Below are positions 46,641-55,878 of a stretch of 64,000 nt of DNA, piece after piece. The translations under genes and the position numbers were made by a program. Position 1 is the first letter of the stretch. The number at the start of each line of letters is the position of its first letter. The stretch is from Ligula intestinalis (Eukaryota > Platyhelminthes > Cestoda > Diphyllobothriidea > Diphyllobothriidae). The notes under the pieces are model-generated. The model was given only the letters and a program-made list of their open reading frames with translations. It searched no databases and had not been told where the DNA came from. The DNA lies in NCBI GenBank assembly GCA_036362985.1, contig JAYGXS010000004.1, positions 69,703,781-69,767,780 on the forward strand, read 5' to 3'.

Positions 46641-47161
46641 TTTACGAGCGTTTTTCCGTAAACTTCTTTTACCAAGGAAAGTTTAATGTATTCTGTCATG
46701 CAGCCGAGAAATAACGAAAGAAATGGCGATGTGAACAGTGCCCTTACACATTTTAGGAAATATTGAGGGATGTTCGCTCCTACCGGGTAATTTTCTCTTC
46801 ACATTCATCACTGTCATGAAGTGTGAATTTGCTCTACGTTAAGTCAAAATTTACCACTTTGGAAGATTATGAGCAGCCTTGATTGTGCTTAAGCATTTTG
46901 AGATCTTTTAAGTGATAAGAATGACTATGGGTGCAAATGTTTATAAAATTATTACGAAAGTAGTCAGATTTAGCCCTCCGCTACACCCTAATGTCAACTG
47001 TCAGTTCATATTTTCAGCATTATATAATTGGAGGACAAAGGACGAACTGCCCGGATGGCCTTGTAATAGCAGTCTGATGACAAAATACACCTCCCGAATG
47101 TAGGATTTCTATAGAATTTGTCTGTTTCTTGGCAACTGCACTATGAAGGACGTAGTTTAGT

Positions 47162-47369
47162 CGGCAGGAGTTTCCTTGGTAGAAACGAATGTCCTTATTT
47201 ATATTTACATGCCTACTCAATTAATTTCTGTTAGGGTTAGGGTAAGAATTAGGGTTGGAAAGTGATATCGTATGTAAAAAAACACTAAGCTTCTGTATTA
47301 CGGGAACCGTGGGTGTAGGCATGTAAATATAAATAAGAATATTCGTTGTTACCAAGGAAACTCCTGCCG
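47162..47369. mobile_element. Palindromic element with TTAGGG repeats in its loop
   Basis: Arms of 55 bp (47162-47216 and 47315-47369) are near-perfect inverted repeats. The ~98-bp centre holds GTTAGGGTTAGGGTAAG and ATTAGGG (47230-47255). Comparison with the uninterrupted sequence at 46024-46045 suggests insertion with a short duplication (TTTAGT left, TTGAGT right). Non-coding, MITE-like. Confidence 0.75.
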
Positions 47370-47467
47370 TTGAGTCTTTTTGCGGTTTTGTTCTAAGCGC
47401 CCATTAATAAATCACCTGCCACTAATTCTGACAGGTTTTCGTTCCATGGTGTTTTTTCTGTGCACAG

Positions 47468-47815
47468 TTAATCAGCAAAGTCCATGACAGGGTTCGGAAA
47501 CTTGTGTAGGGTGTTTACAGCAATTTTGATGTTTTCTGTCATGTGCTCGGAAAACTGCGGAAACAAGAATGCTGCGAACGCCATTCTTATACATTTTAGG
47601 GCACGCATTTGAAGGTCAGATGCCTTTGAACACATGTGCAGGAGGTTCGCTCCCACCGGGGTAATTTTCTCTTCACATTTATCCCATTCATCAAAGTGTG
47701 AATTTTCTTTATACAGGAATTCCAGATTTCCCACTTTGTTTAAAGGGTTTTGAGATCTTTTAACTGATAAAAATGACGGTAGGTGTAAATTTCCACATGC
47801 AAATTCACTCCTCAA
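47468..47815 (-). CDS. Hypothetical repeat-borne open frame, 115 residues
   Basis: An open minus-strand frame inside the second copy of the tandem duplication. The first copy shows related sequence (CEEKIT) broken by stops, so this may be an old mobile-element protein or chance. No domain recognised. Confidence 0.2.
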   Translation of the reverse strand: MRSEFACGNLHLPSFLSVKRSQNPLNKVGNLEFLYKENSHFDEWDKCEEKITPVGANLLHMCSKASDLQMRALKCIRMAFAAFLFPQFSEHMTENIKIAVNTLHKFPNPVMDFAD

Positions 47816-48266
47816 CGCCTAATGTCAACTACTAACCACGATTTTCTCTCGGATATGCTTGTAGGACAAAGGACTAATGGCCTGCATTGTCTTGTCATAG
47901 CTGTTTGGTGACAAAAATCACTCCAGAACATAGTCGTTTTGCTATGTTTTTCTGTTTTTCTTTGCTGCAACTATAGTCCAGTGTATTAATTTTCCCAATA
48001 AACGCATCTCTGACGATGAACTCCTGTAGGATTTCGAAAGCTCACACTAATAAATGTATGATTCCGGTGATCGACACAGCTCCTTCGTCTCAATCTATAC
48101 TTCTATAGTGTTTCGATTTTGTTTTGAACACTGCATTTGCCTTGGTACGCCTTGAAAGGAAGACTGCTCATGACCGCAAATTGCACACGATTCAAAACAA
48201 TAAAGTTAACACGCATACAAAAGTGGTTACAACATCAGTAAGTATACAAATGCGTATGATTCTTAC

Positions 48267-48366
48267 CCCAGTGCTGACGAGAGTAAGCATCGCGCGCTCA
48301 TTCAAGGCAAGCGATTCTCCACCTTTTATTTTAATCCGCTTTTTGTCCAGACACTTCATTGCATAC
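48267..48366 (-). CDS. GRK2: GRK2/3-type receptor kinase, catalytic lysine exon ([10 protein letters not shown])
   Basis: After acceptor CTGCAG the exon reads G, then [18 protein letters not shown] and [15 protein letters not shown], and ends at donor GTAAGA. It matches [24 protein letters not shown]...LVSTG of GRK2. The Lys of YAMK is the conserved ATP-anchoring residue. The 100 nt together with the previous 92 nt give 64 whole codons. The following intron is 28,320 bp. Confidence 0.96.
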
Positions 48367-48567
48367 CTGCAGAAACAACAGTCAAATAATCAATACATAA
48401 GTATGCTTCAGGCGCCCAGAGGGCACCATCAAATCGGGCATAATACTGAGATGAAATGAGTAGATACTACGGATGAAGCAATAAGTGCTCTTCGCGTTAT
48501 GAATAGGGTTTTCAAAGGCATTGCCTATTATCTTCACCAAATTATCTGAAACTAAAACTTGAACAAG

Positions 48568-49985
48568 AGGCAAAAGAAGCTTGTAAAGGCCCACCCATAT
48601 ACCCCTAGTCCCAGCATCTTGTCCTGCAGAACGCTGGTTATAGAGTTTTGAGGGTTGGGGAAATACGATAGGCAGAATCGAGCAGGAACGCATTGTTCTA
48701 ACCCCGAACTCTACCAAGCCGAACTCAATTACCTGTTCACACTGTTTTCAAAAAACAGTTAACCTAGAGAGTTCGTGCGTCGATGCAGTAAACGACAAGA
48801 GTTTAAACAAACCGAAAAGGAACAAAAATGTTCTGATCAAGCGCCTAATCCAAGAAATTGGCGATCACTTCCGTATATTAAAAACGTGTCTAAACTCGTT
48901 GACAGACACCTGAGGAAGTTTAAAATCCAAGTTTCAAACAAACCAATGAATACTCTGCGAAATCTGCTTGTACACCCTCAGGATAGGGTTGGCTATTTGG
49001 AAATAAAAGATGTCATTTACAAAATACCTTGTAGCGGCTGCAATGCAGTTTATTGCGGACAGACATAAATATCGGCCTCCACACGCTTATGCGAACATCA
49101 ACGAGCGGTAAAGGGGCAATATCACTTGTCCGACGTCACCACGCACACATTAGAAACTGGACGCTAATTTGCATGGGACGAAACTTGCTTGATTGGCTCT
49201 TGCCCATACAAGAAAGATCGCGAGTATTTGGATCCCATCAACTCTGACGACTCGTGCATCAACAGGCACACTGGGTTGGATTCAATGTACACCAATTTTG
49301 AAAAAGTCTGGAGAAAGTGCAAACCACCAAAACATGCTATTGACCACGGATGACACGCCATTATCAATTTTTTGACACGTTTAAAAATGCGGACTGCTCT
49401 TCACACAATTCCCTCTCGTCCGAAGACGACCTGGTGTGCCAGTGTCAAAAATGTTCAATAAAGTTTGTTCCCGTTTCCCGAAGAATCTCGTGTGTCAAAC
49501 TATATTTCTCGGGATGCCTATTTTCAAAATTATAAGAAACGGAAATGTTTAAAAATCAGTGTAAAGTAAAGAAAAACGGCCACTGAGAATAAGATGTTCC
49601 GCATGTAAATTGGGAGTGTGCGCAGCGCTTCGCACCGCAGACTATAACAATCTAACGCCAGAACGGTAAGTGGGACCTCAGGTAAATTGAAGTAAACGAC
49701 CTTTCTATCCACCCTTTCAATTAGTCAGGAAATCCAAGCAACCTTTATTTCAATAATCAAGTTTTACCACAGTAAGTTAAACGACAATACAGATTAGGAA
49801 AATCTACAAACATCAATCAACAACATTTCTAAATACAGTTTAATAAAAATGCATTTAGCATAAAGTACATTCCTTTGCGTGTCCTAATTCCCCACGCATA
49901 AAACCCTATAACAACTGTTTTCGTAGAAAAATATGCAGGGATTAGGGAGAAATGAGTGGGCCTACATCAGCTACTGTTGCCGTAC
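48568..49985. mobile_element. Inverted-repeat element E, copy 3, split by PLE-C
   Basis: The left end (CCCATATACCCCTAGTCCC, GGTTATAGAGTTTTG) and right end (CTATAACAACTGTTTTCGTA, GGGATTAGGGAGAAATGAG) are inverted repeats. The internal sequence AATCTAACGCCAGAACGG (about 49650) matches copies 2 and 4. The body is interrupted at about 48690-49545 by a PLE-C fragment. Confidence 0.65.
48775..49530 (+). pseudogene. PLE-C endonuclease fragment and 3' end
   Basis: The plus strand reads LRNLLVHPQDRVGYLEIKDV, then IYKIPCSGCNAVYCGQT, a GIY-YIG domain start, followed by a stop. Other frames continue LCEHQRAV, DREYLDPINS and CINRHTGL, with Glu and Asn in the expected positions. A degenerate hammerhead-like core (49419-49452) and CAATAAAG follow. 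It lies inside inverted-repeat element E copy 3. Confidence 0.75.
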
Positions 49986-50084
49986 AAGAGTTTAATTGTC
50001 CCGACGTTACGGCTTTCATCGGGTATATTAGTCTGAGTCATAACTAAGGCTCTGTGTGACTCAGACAATCGTACCATTCCGTAT

Positions 50085-50118
50085 GATTACGCATTCCCGA
50101 CGGAAGCCGAAACGCCAG
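50085..50118 (+). ncRNA. Hammerhead-like core, orphan
   Basis: ATGATTACGCATTCCCGACG then GAAGCCGAAACGCCAGG, followed by AAAATAAAACC. TTCC-CGAC-GGAA pair and GAAAC is intact, but CTGATGA is changed to GTATGAT. No endonuclease frame is next to it. Confidence 0.4.
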
Positions 50119-51184
50119 GAAAATAAAACCATTTTTCCAATGGTGGCATCTTCTTCTACAAAAAATAAATCAATGATTGGTAGCCATCCGGAGAGAAAAA
50201 CCGGTACAAGGTTGATCACTCTAACAGTACAGCAACTGTAATCCATCATTTTTCACTATGTACTCAATTTTAAAAGTACTCAGCGTATTATGTGAAAATT
50301 ACTCACCTTCCATGTTAAATCCCCGCAATCTTGAGCGCTGCTATCGCTTACAGGATATACTGATGCATGTGAAAACCGCCATAAGCTTGCAGTGCTTAAA
50401 ATTGCCAAATTTACATGATTTCAATTTTGTCAACGTATACTCTCAAGTGCGCGTGGGACATATCAAAACAATGGAGTGTCTCCTTTGTTTGCTTAAATGT
50501 AACTTGAAGGACCTTGTTCAAGACTTGTTTTGCGAAAAGAAGATGTTCATCGCACTTTAGGATGGCTTGTACGTGCACATATGCCTTTTCAGTTAAAAAA
50601 GCTTTTAACCAATTATAGACTAGAAAAAACAGACTTTCTATATTGACTGGTGTCGTGTACTTTAGCGTTGGATAGTTGTCTTAAATCATGGTTGGTACAT
50701 TAATACCTCTAGGTACGTTATTGCTGTTGAATAGATAGCTGCAAAGCATATTGCTCAAGGTCTACTGTGGCTTTTGTTATACTGAAAATTATTCTGACCT
50801 ATTATACCGGCGCACGAAAGGAACCAAAACTCCCAACGTAAAAATGAGCTGGCCGTTTTCAAAGGAACAGAGACTCCTACTGAAAGGCATTTAAGTCCGC
50901 ATTCAAGCCTTTAGACAAATAAAAATGGCCGACAACTCCATTTGGTGCACTTCTCGTAGCACGACCCTTTGACTTGATGATGGCGGAGATCAAAAGTGAG
51001 CTTCAAACCAGGATTGGAGAAGTGAGTTCCACAAAGGATTTGTGACCGTTCATCCACCATTCGTAACACTTTTAGCTTCACTTTTGATTTCATATACGTG
51101 AAGATTCAAGGTCTAGATATCCTATCGTTTTCACCATCCCCCAAGGATGAGGAAAAAGAGAAAAGTATGAAAACATGGTCCGTT

Positions 51185-52023
51185 TTATTTTGAGACTGGC
51201 GTTTCGGATACCCGCTTGGCTCCATCGTCAGAATAACTGGGTGGTATTTCCTGTTTGCCGGGACTCTTGCAGCCTTGCCACGTGCCTGTTATTATATCCG
51301 CGCTAAGAACACGAACTTTGATCTGCCTGATCGGTATTGACTGACCATCATATTGATCGCTGGTGAGCTCGTGTGATCTCTGCTCACTTTTCGGCTGTCG
51401 CAAGTCAGCGTGCTGGCTGACGTGCTCATCGTCGACTAACGAGTGTTTCTGCCCACCTGAGTTGATCTCAACCTCGTGGGCGCGGCGGTGATGTGGTGCC
51501 TGGTCGGCTTCTCCCCCTTTTACCCCCGAAGCTGGTTCTTTTCCACACTCGAGTTTATTTTGCTTTCCTGTTGGTCTTGGCCTTGTTCGAACTGACTGGA
51601 GCCTTGTGCGCAACGGCCGATAGGCGAGATGGAGGTCTATGGCTCTGTTGAGTGTGCCAGTCAAAGACCAACATTCCAGCAGTAATCTAGCCATTTTGTC
51701 ATTGGCTCGAGCAAGGAACCTTGCTTTGTCAAAGGCGAAGACGTGTTTTTTCTGCTGTACTTGGTCATATACAGCTTATCCTTGCGGTCGATTGCCTGTT
51801 GATGCTCGTGCAATCTTGTGCCCTGGCGTTTGCCCGTTTCACCAACATACCTTGCATCACAATCTTGGCATGGTATGCTGTAGACCACACCTGATTGTTC
51901 ACTCAACGGTAGTGGGTCTTTGGGTCGCATGACTTGCTGTGTGATGGTTAACTCCGGCCTATGAGCCACACCGATCACGAATGGTCTCAGGATTCTAGCA
52001 GCTGCCTCTGGTACATTCTTCAC
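51185..52023 (-). pseudogene. PLE-D GIY-YIG endonuclease, nearly complete domain
   Basis: The minus strand reads TITQQVMRPKDPLPLSEQSG, VVYSIPCQDCDARYVGETGK, a TRLHEHQQAI helix, then after a +1/-1 frame change in an A6 run near 51754-51759 HVFAFDKARFLARANDK, ARLLLECWSLTG and TLNRAIDL. GIY (VVY), YIG (YVG), Arg, Glu (LLLECW) and Asn (TLNR) are all present. The RT half is absent, and a basic, low-complexity tail ends at 51185. A tRNA-like SINE lies just upstream. Confidence 0.85.
51201..51231 (-). ncRNA. Hammerhead-like core of PLE-D
   Basis: At the end of the endonuclease frame the minus strand reads CTGACGA, TGGAGCCAAGCGGGTATC and CGAAACGCC, then AAAATAAAACGG. GGA/TCC and CC/GG pair in stem II and both core boxes are intact. 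Confidence 0.55.
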
Positions 52024-52074
52024 TTAACTTTGAAATTAGTTGACCCAATCGTGAAAAAAACTTGCAGCCTCGGT

Positions 52075-52143
52075 GGAAGTCTTACTCACACAACAGGGAA
52101 GGCTTTTACGAAGCCAAAGCTCTACCATTGAACTATGAGGCTC
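52075..52143 (-). mobile_element. tRNA-Thr-like SINE head
   Basis: The minus strand reads GCCTCATAGTTCAATGGTAG AGC (D arm, A box) and GGCTTCGTAAAAGCC, an anticodon arm with CGT as in tRNA-Thr. The T arm is degenerate (GTGTGAGTAAGAC), so it is better read as a SINE head than a functional tRNA. A plus-strand head (GCCTCGTACTGCAATGGTTG) begins near 52281. Confidence 0.55.
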
Positions 52144-52423
52144 AACGTGCGCCGTTAATTTAATCATAATTCAATCGATTTTACCCGCCCAACTTACTGC
52201 TTGTATGGTATGCACCATTAGGGAACAAGAAGCTGACTGCCCAGAGAGGATTTCATCAGCAACCATCTAGAATTCACGCTGAGCCTCGTACTGCAATGGT
52301 TGAGTGTTGGTTGCGTCATCCTTTACCCTTTTATTGTACCTTTAATTTTTCGAAAATGAATATCGCTTTGGACAAAAGACGGCAGAGAGACAAAAGGCGT
52401 ATTCATAAACGTTTTGAACTCAC

Positions 52424-52515
52424 ATTTTTCCGGTATCCGCCTTTCGACAGCCGTAAACTTCGCCAAATCCACCGCGACCGATAATCCGATGTACGCTAAA
52501 GTCGTTAACGGTGAG
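52424..52515 (-). CDS. GRK2: GRK2/3-type receptor kinase, glycine-rich loop exon
   Basis: Thirty codons plus two bases read [16 protein letters not shown] then [14 protein letters not shown], nearly identical to the start of the mammalian GRK2 kinase domain. It includes the ATP-binding glycine loop GRGGFG. The exon begins after CCATAG and ends AT|GTGAGT, so the Met codon is completed by the G that starts the exon at 48366. The intron downstream is 4,057 bp and contains PLE-D, an inverted-repeat element and PLE-C. Confidence 0.97.
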
Positions 52516-52561
52516 CTATGGAAAAAAGAGCACTGGATTAGCCAGAGAAGATGTAACCTAC

Positions 52562-52675
52562 AGTAAGGTTCAGTTCCAAGTTTTTCCACTGACAAAAACG
52601 CGTGAACCGCGAACTCCGAATAAAGGCCTCAAAAATTGAACCACGTAGGGAGTCGCATATCTCTTTGATGTAGGG
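52562..52675 (-). CDS. GRK2: GRK2/3-type receptor kinase, end of RGS domain ([10 protein letters not shown])
   Basis: Thirty-eight codons begin [18 protein letters not shown] and contain [16 protein letters not shown], matching [31 protein letters not shown] of GRK2. The acceptor is TCTCTAG and the donor GTAGGT, both phase 0. A 46-bp intron with a pyrimidine tract and CCATAG separates it from the kinase exon. This segment leads from the RGS bundle into the kinase domain. Confidence 0.94.
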
Positions 52676-53358
52676 CTAGAGAAAGTTTGAGATAGATGCT
52701 ATGAAACATCAGAAGTGGTGGTCTACCGAAAAGGCATCATTTGGTAGGAGGCGCGTCCGTTGAGCTGTTGTTAAGAGGTCAAGAACTCTAGATACAGCCT
52801 CCTGAGAGAAGTCCTGTAAGAAAATCACCGGTAAAATTACAATTGTGAGCAAAGTAGTTCGTCAGTAGCATAAATTAAAGATGTTTTGTGGAGGCAACTG
52901 TTAACATCGGCCTGGATGTGATGTGCATTGTTTTAATTGCCGGGTTCAAGCTGTGTCTCAAAAGGAGTCTTATGTTTATCGAGGATGACTGTGACATTCT
53001 TAAAGCCCAAACAGTATATTTCACAATTTGATGGAATTCGGATCCACATTTACAGGGAATGTAATGTTTACCTTTCAGAACATCAAGTTTTGGTGGACAG
53101 AGTAACAGAACAACTATCAGTGACTTCAGGATATTCATCTGTGTCAAGAAAGCAGCGGTACCAAATGTGGTCAATAAAAACAGGGTAGTCAAAATGGATG
53201 AAATCCAAGACAATTGGAAATTGCAGGAAATGAGCAAACAGAGGCTGGAAATTATGAGGATCTTAAGCAAAGCTTCTTCAAGGCAGCCTCACGCCTTGAA
53301 AAACAAGAGTCACAAGAAAAAGATTCGATCACTGAGACAACACTTTTATTCGTCTGTC

Positions 53359-53389
53359 GTTTCGACATCCGTTGTGGATTCCTCATCAG
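53359..53389 (-). ncRNA. Hammerhead-like core, PLE-A dimer left arm
   Basis: CTGATGA, then GGAATCCACAACGGATGTC and GAAACGACAG on the minus strand. ATCC/GGAT pair in stem II with outer G-C and G-U pairs; both boxes are intact. Confidence 0.6.
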
Positions 53390-53543
53390 AGACATGAGCA
53401 GAAAATATTAGCAGAGACGGATAGTATATGCACACGTATAAAACAAATTTGTCATGTGTGTACAGTAATGACTAAGTCCTATAAATAATGTAACCTCCTG
53501 TGCATGTATCGACCGTTTCTGCTAATATGTTGTACTTATGTCT

Positions 53544-53577
53544 CTGATGAGGAATCCACGACAGATTTGAAACGTCA
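53544..53577 (+). ncRNA. Hammerhead-like core, PLE-A dimer right arm
   Basis: CTGATGA, GGAATCCACGACAGATTT, GAAACGTC. Both boxes are intact, though stem II has lost one pair relative to the left arm. Confidence 0.55.
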
Positions 53578-54119
53578 AATGAAACAAAGTGCTATCCCAG
53601 CGATCTAATCTTCGTCTTCTTCTTCTCCTTAATAACTTCCTGCGATCGTATTTTGGCTTGTGTTGGCAAGGGTCAAATACTCTACATGCTGCCTTGTTGA
53701 TGTGAAACATCTGAAACCAAGAAAGCCTACTTTAGGCTTCAGGAGACGTTTAAAAATGAAACATTTTTGACTAAAGAAGTAAGGCCTTTAAAAGCAAAAT
53801 GCGCTTTTCCCTTAGATGCGCTCCAATGCGTGACATCTGGAGTCACATCGTAGTTCTGTCTCTACCGTCAACATTGTCCCAATTTTAACAAAGTTTTACG
53901 ATATCTCCCCAGCTGAAACCAGGAGCAACGGGCCAGATGGGTGAAGAACTAATAGAACCAAGTCACAAAGGCAAGTGATCGATGGAGCCCAATAGTGGCA
54001 TGCACTGAGGAAAATACGAAAACAAAAATAGTACGAGCTTTCGCAAAACCTAACCACTGGCACAATCGTGCAGCCGTACGATATGGCATGCCCTGCCATA
54101 CCTCAAGGATGCGTCGGAA

Positions 54120-54690
54120 GTGACCGAACGCATTGCTGCGGGACTAGGCGTCGGAATTGCCCACCCTTTTAATGCTACCATGCGCAGCCCGGTCATGCGA
54201 ATCAGGGGCCGGTTAAGTCTCGGTGAGCAATTAGGCGTAGTGTATCACATGCCATGTTTAAGTTGTCCTTGAAATTACACGGGACAGACTAGACGCATGC
54301 TTAAGCCGCGGATGCCAGAACTTAAAGTGACTTTTGGACAGGGGGAAGTATTGTCAAAAGCGGCTGTCCACACCTTCGAGACCGGTCACGAGTTTAACGT
54401 CGCAGCTGCGAGGTTAATGCCCTACGCCGGCAACAAAATAGGCCGAGAATTGATTAAAGCCTGGGCCTCGATAGGGAATTCAGTCAATCGATTTATCGAT
54501 TTAGCGCCGGCATAAATCGCCCTACGCAGGGATCTCAAGACTGATGGCACAGGTGGTTGATTGGCCCATGCCCCTTATAACTTTTTCTTGTTTTTCATTG
54601 ACGCTTTTATCTCTGGTGATGGACTCCGGTAAAAACCCGAAGCACTCAGACGAATAATATTATTATTCCGGTGATCCAAACGCCTTCTCG
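54120..54690 (+). pseudogene. PLE-B GIY-YIG endonuclease and 3' end
   Basis: The best PLE-B copy reads VTERIAAGLGVGIAHPF, GVVYHMPCLSCP, a stop, NYTGQTRR, then HTFETGHEFNVAAARL, GRELIKAWASIGNSVNRFID and LAPA. GIY (VVY), YIG-like NYTG, the Glu in RELIKAW and the Asn in SVNRF can be placed. A degenerate core (54612-54650, CTGGTGATGGACTCCGG) and ACGAATAATATT follow. The RT domain is missing. Confidence 0.8.
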
Positions 54691-55023
54691 CTCTCTATGA
54701 ATCGTGCACCTGCCCACCAAAACCCTTAATTTACGTCTGTAGAGAAAGGAGTGCATCCCACGAAAAAGAAGGAAGGAAGTGCGTATTCTGAACACACATT
54801 CCCACAATGAGACTCCTCTGTCGATTCAATAAATTCAAAGTTGTGAAAATTCCCATCAGAGAATTCAGAAAAGCAATTGGCGAGCATACGTACGCTGCCC
54901 GCTCGGACCACTTCCATGTGCATCTGCTCAGTTACTTGCTCCTTTGGAGCAGGTTATATCGGTCGCAAAGCATAGCTGAGAAAACGTGAAGTAATGAGCA
55001 TCTAAAACACCACTCCTGCCCAC

Positions 55024-55242
55024 ATGGTTGATTTTGGACACCATGTGGATCTCCACGAAGCCCTCAAGGTGATTTATAAGGTCCCACCAAATGTTTCAAT
55101 GTCGTTTGGTCAACGGTCGCTAGCAACAGCAGAAGCAACCGCTATCTGTTTGACGAAGCCAGTTTGTGTGCAAGCAAAAGAATCTGCTGCAAGTTGCAAA
55201 CTTGGCAAAACCAACGGTCAGATAAATGCCTGCATTTTTTAA
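55024..55242 (+). pseudogene. PLE endonuclease C-terminal fragment (PLE-E group)
   Basis: The frame reads MVDFGHHVDLHEALKVIYKV and QRSLATAEATAICLTKP, parallel to fragments at 29883 and 38258. The upstream CAATTGGCGAGCATACGTA (about 54875) also occurs near the 29.8 and 31.1 kb fragment. It lies in the GRK intron between 55542 and 52675. Confidence 0.6.
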
Positions 55243-55541
55243 ACTTTCTCTCTCTTTCACCCTGCACCCTCTCCGGCTTCAGAAAAACCTCACTGCGCCG
55301 TAGCCAGCCGCATATTATCTACCCCATATTCCATTTTCATGACTAGTTCACCCGTAATTTCAAAAGAAATTGCCCACATATGTACCTCGTAGGTTTGCCC
55401 GCCTTTCCATATAAATGCGATGGCCTGAAGACAGTAAAATCTAATTACCGGGTTATCTGAATTTGGTGTTGCTTAGTGAGTTTGCATAAAAAAACCACAC
55501 TTTTGTTATAAAGTTAGATTCCAAATAGACGCCTTGCTTAC

Positions 55542-55643
55542 GTGCGAATGGGAAAGCAGATCTTTCATAATGAATTGGTCATAAATCTCCTTGCCAAGGG
55601 CTATCCGCTCCTCATCTGTTTCCAGGTTCTCCAGTTTTCGAAT
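55542..55643 (-). CDS. GRK2: GRK2/3-type receptor kinase, RGS-domain exon ending SHSH
   Basis: Thirty-four codons read IRKLENLETDEERIALGK, then EIYDQFIMKDLLSHSH, aligning with IKKYEKLETEEER...IFDSYIMKELLACSH of mammalian GRK2. The acceptor is ATGCAG and the donor GTAAGC; both ends are phase 0. The next expected piece (about 25 residues, PFSK... to LFQ in vertebrates) was not found between 52676 and 55541, an interval filled with PLE insertions. Confidence 0.93.
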
Positions 55644-55686
55644 CTGCATAGGCGAAGCTTTAGAAAATAGGCCAGGAGGAACTAAC

Positions 55687-55760
55687 CTCCTCGTAAAACC
55701 GGATCTGAGGAACAGGTACTTCACTGTAGTTTAGACAGAAGTCTTTAAATAATAGGTAGC
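55687..55760 (-). CDS. GRK2: GRK2/3-type receptor kinase, RGS-domain exon YLLFKDFCLN
   Basis: Twenty-four codons read YLLFKDFCLNYSEVPVP and end FYEE, the counterpart of YLLFRDFCLN...EFYEE in animal GRK2/3. The exon starts with two bases that complete the Gly codon begun in the upstream exon, after acceptor CTAG, and ends in frame at a GTTAGT donor. The following intron is 43 bp. The vertebrate EEARPLVE stretch is replaced by SEVPVPQIR, a divergent but length-compatible segment. Confidence 0.92.
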
Positions 55761-55801
55761 CTAGAAAAGCCGTAGATCGGCCAATGTGAGAGGGCGCATA
55801 C

Positions 55802-55878
55802 CGAGCCGTTGATTGAAGATATTGTCAAATGTCAGCTCTCCGCGCTTTTCCATGAATTTCATCATCACGCTTCGAATG
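55802..55878 (-). CDS. GRK2: GRK2/3-type receptor kinase, exon for start of RGS-homology domain
   Basis: This exon reads IRSVMMKFMEKRGELTF and continues to a split Gly codon, matching the first helices of the RGS-homology domain of GRK2/3 (SIRSVM..., RG-E-TF-.IF...LG). It is bounded by an acceptor TTAG before 55878 and a GTATGC donor after 55802, with one base of a codon at each end. The next exon completes the Gly codon and follows after an intron of only 41 bp. In GRK2/3 this domain binds G-alpha-q and packs against the kinase domain at the plasma membrane. The preceding N-terminal exon was not found up to base 64000. The family is secure; assignment to one paralogue is not possible because invertebrates usually carry one GRK2/3 gene. 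Confidence 0.9.

Larger units (their letters stand above)
46020..47975. repeat. Tandem duplication of a ~1 kb unit of unknown nature
   Basis: 46020-47160 and 47365-47975 share AGTCTTTTTGCGG, TGTGTAGGGTGTTTACA, GTAATTTTCTCTTCACATT, TTTTGAGATCTTTTAA and GGACAAAGGAC in the same order. The first copy is interrupted by a PLE-C inverted pair (about 46240-46640), and the palindrome 47162-47369 separates the copies. Confidence 0.7.
19947..48266 (-). other. GRK intron of 28.3 kb
   Basis: The intron is bounded by GTAAGA (48266) and TCATAG (19947). It carries LINEs, the PLE-B tandem array, SINE dimers, tandem repeats and the assembly gap at 40756-40765. Long open frames inside it translate to retroelement proteins or to nothing recognisable. 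Confidence 0.8.
53320..53650. mobile_element. PLE-A inverted dimer (GRK intron)
   Basis: The left arm is a minus-strand PLE-A end (GATCACTGAGACAACACTTT, core 53359-53389). The right arm is plus-strand (TATAAATAATGTAACC at 53489, core 53544-53573, CCCAGCGATCTAATC). Same head-to-head layout as 14436-14827. Confidence 0.7.
52676..55541 (-). other. GRK intron interval with one exon unaccounted for
   Basis: The flanking exons end and begin in phase 0, so about 75 coding bases should sit here to join SHSH to PYIKEIC. Reading the non-repeat stretches of the minus strand for PFSK-like and LFQ-like codons next to splice sites gave nothing convincing. The interval contains a palindromic PLE-A insertion, a PLE-B fragment and a PLE endonuclease tail. 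The exon may be strongly diverged, very small, displaced by the insertions or lost. Confidence 0.6.

Noticed and set aside
52075..52143. Functional tRNA-Thr gene
   Set aside because: The T arm lacks a proper GTTC loop, the acceptor stem does not close and a similar decayed copy exists at 16.8 kb, so it is read as a SINE head.
52875..53270. 131-residue minus frame with KHYIPCKCGSEF as a PLE GIY-YIG domain
   Set aside because: Only the first few residues resemble a GIY strand; no YIG strand, Arg or Glu follows. Too weak to annotate.
53167..53411. Plus-strand frame rich in Lys and Ser as a gene
   Set aside because: Its second half is antisense PLE-A sequence including the core, so it is a chance frame across an insertion junction.
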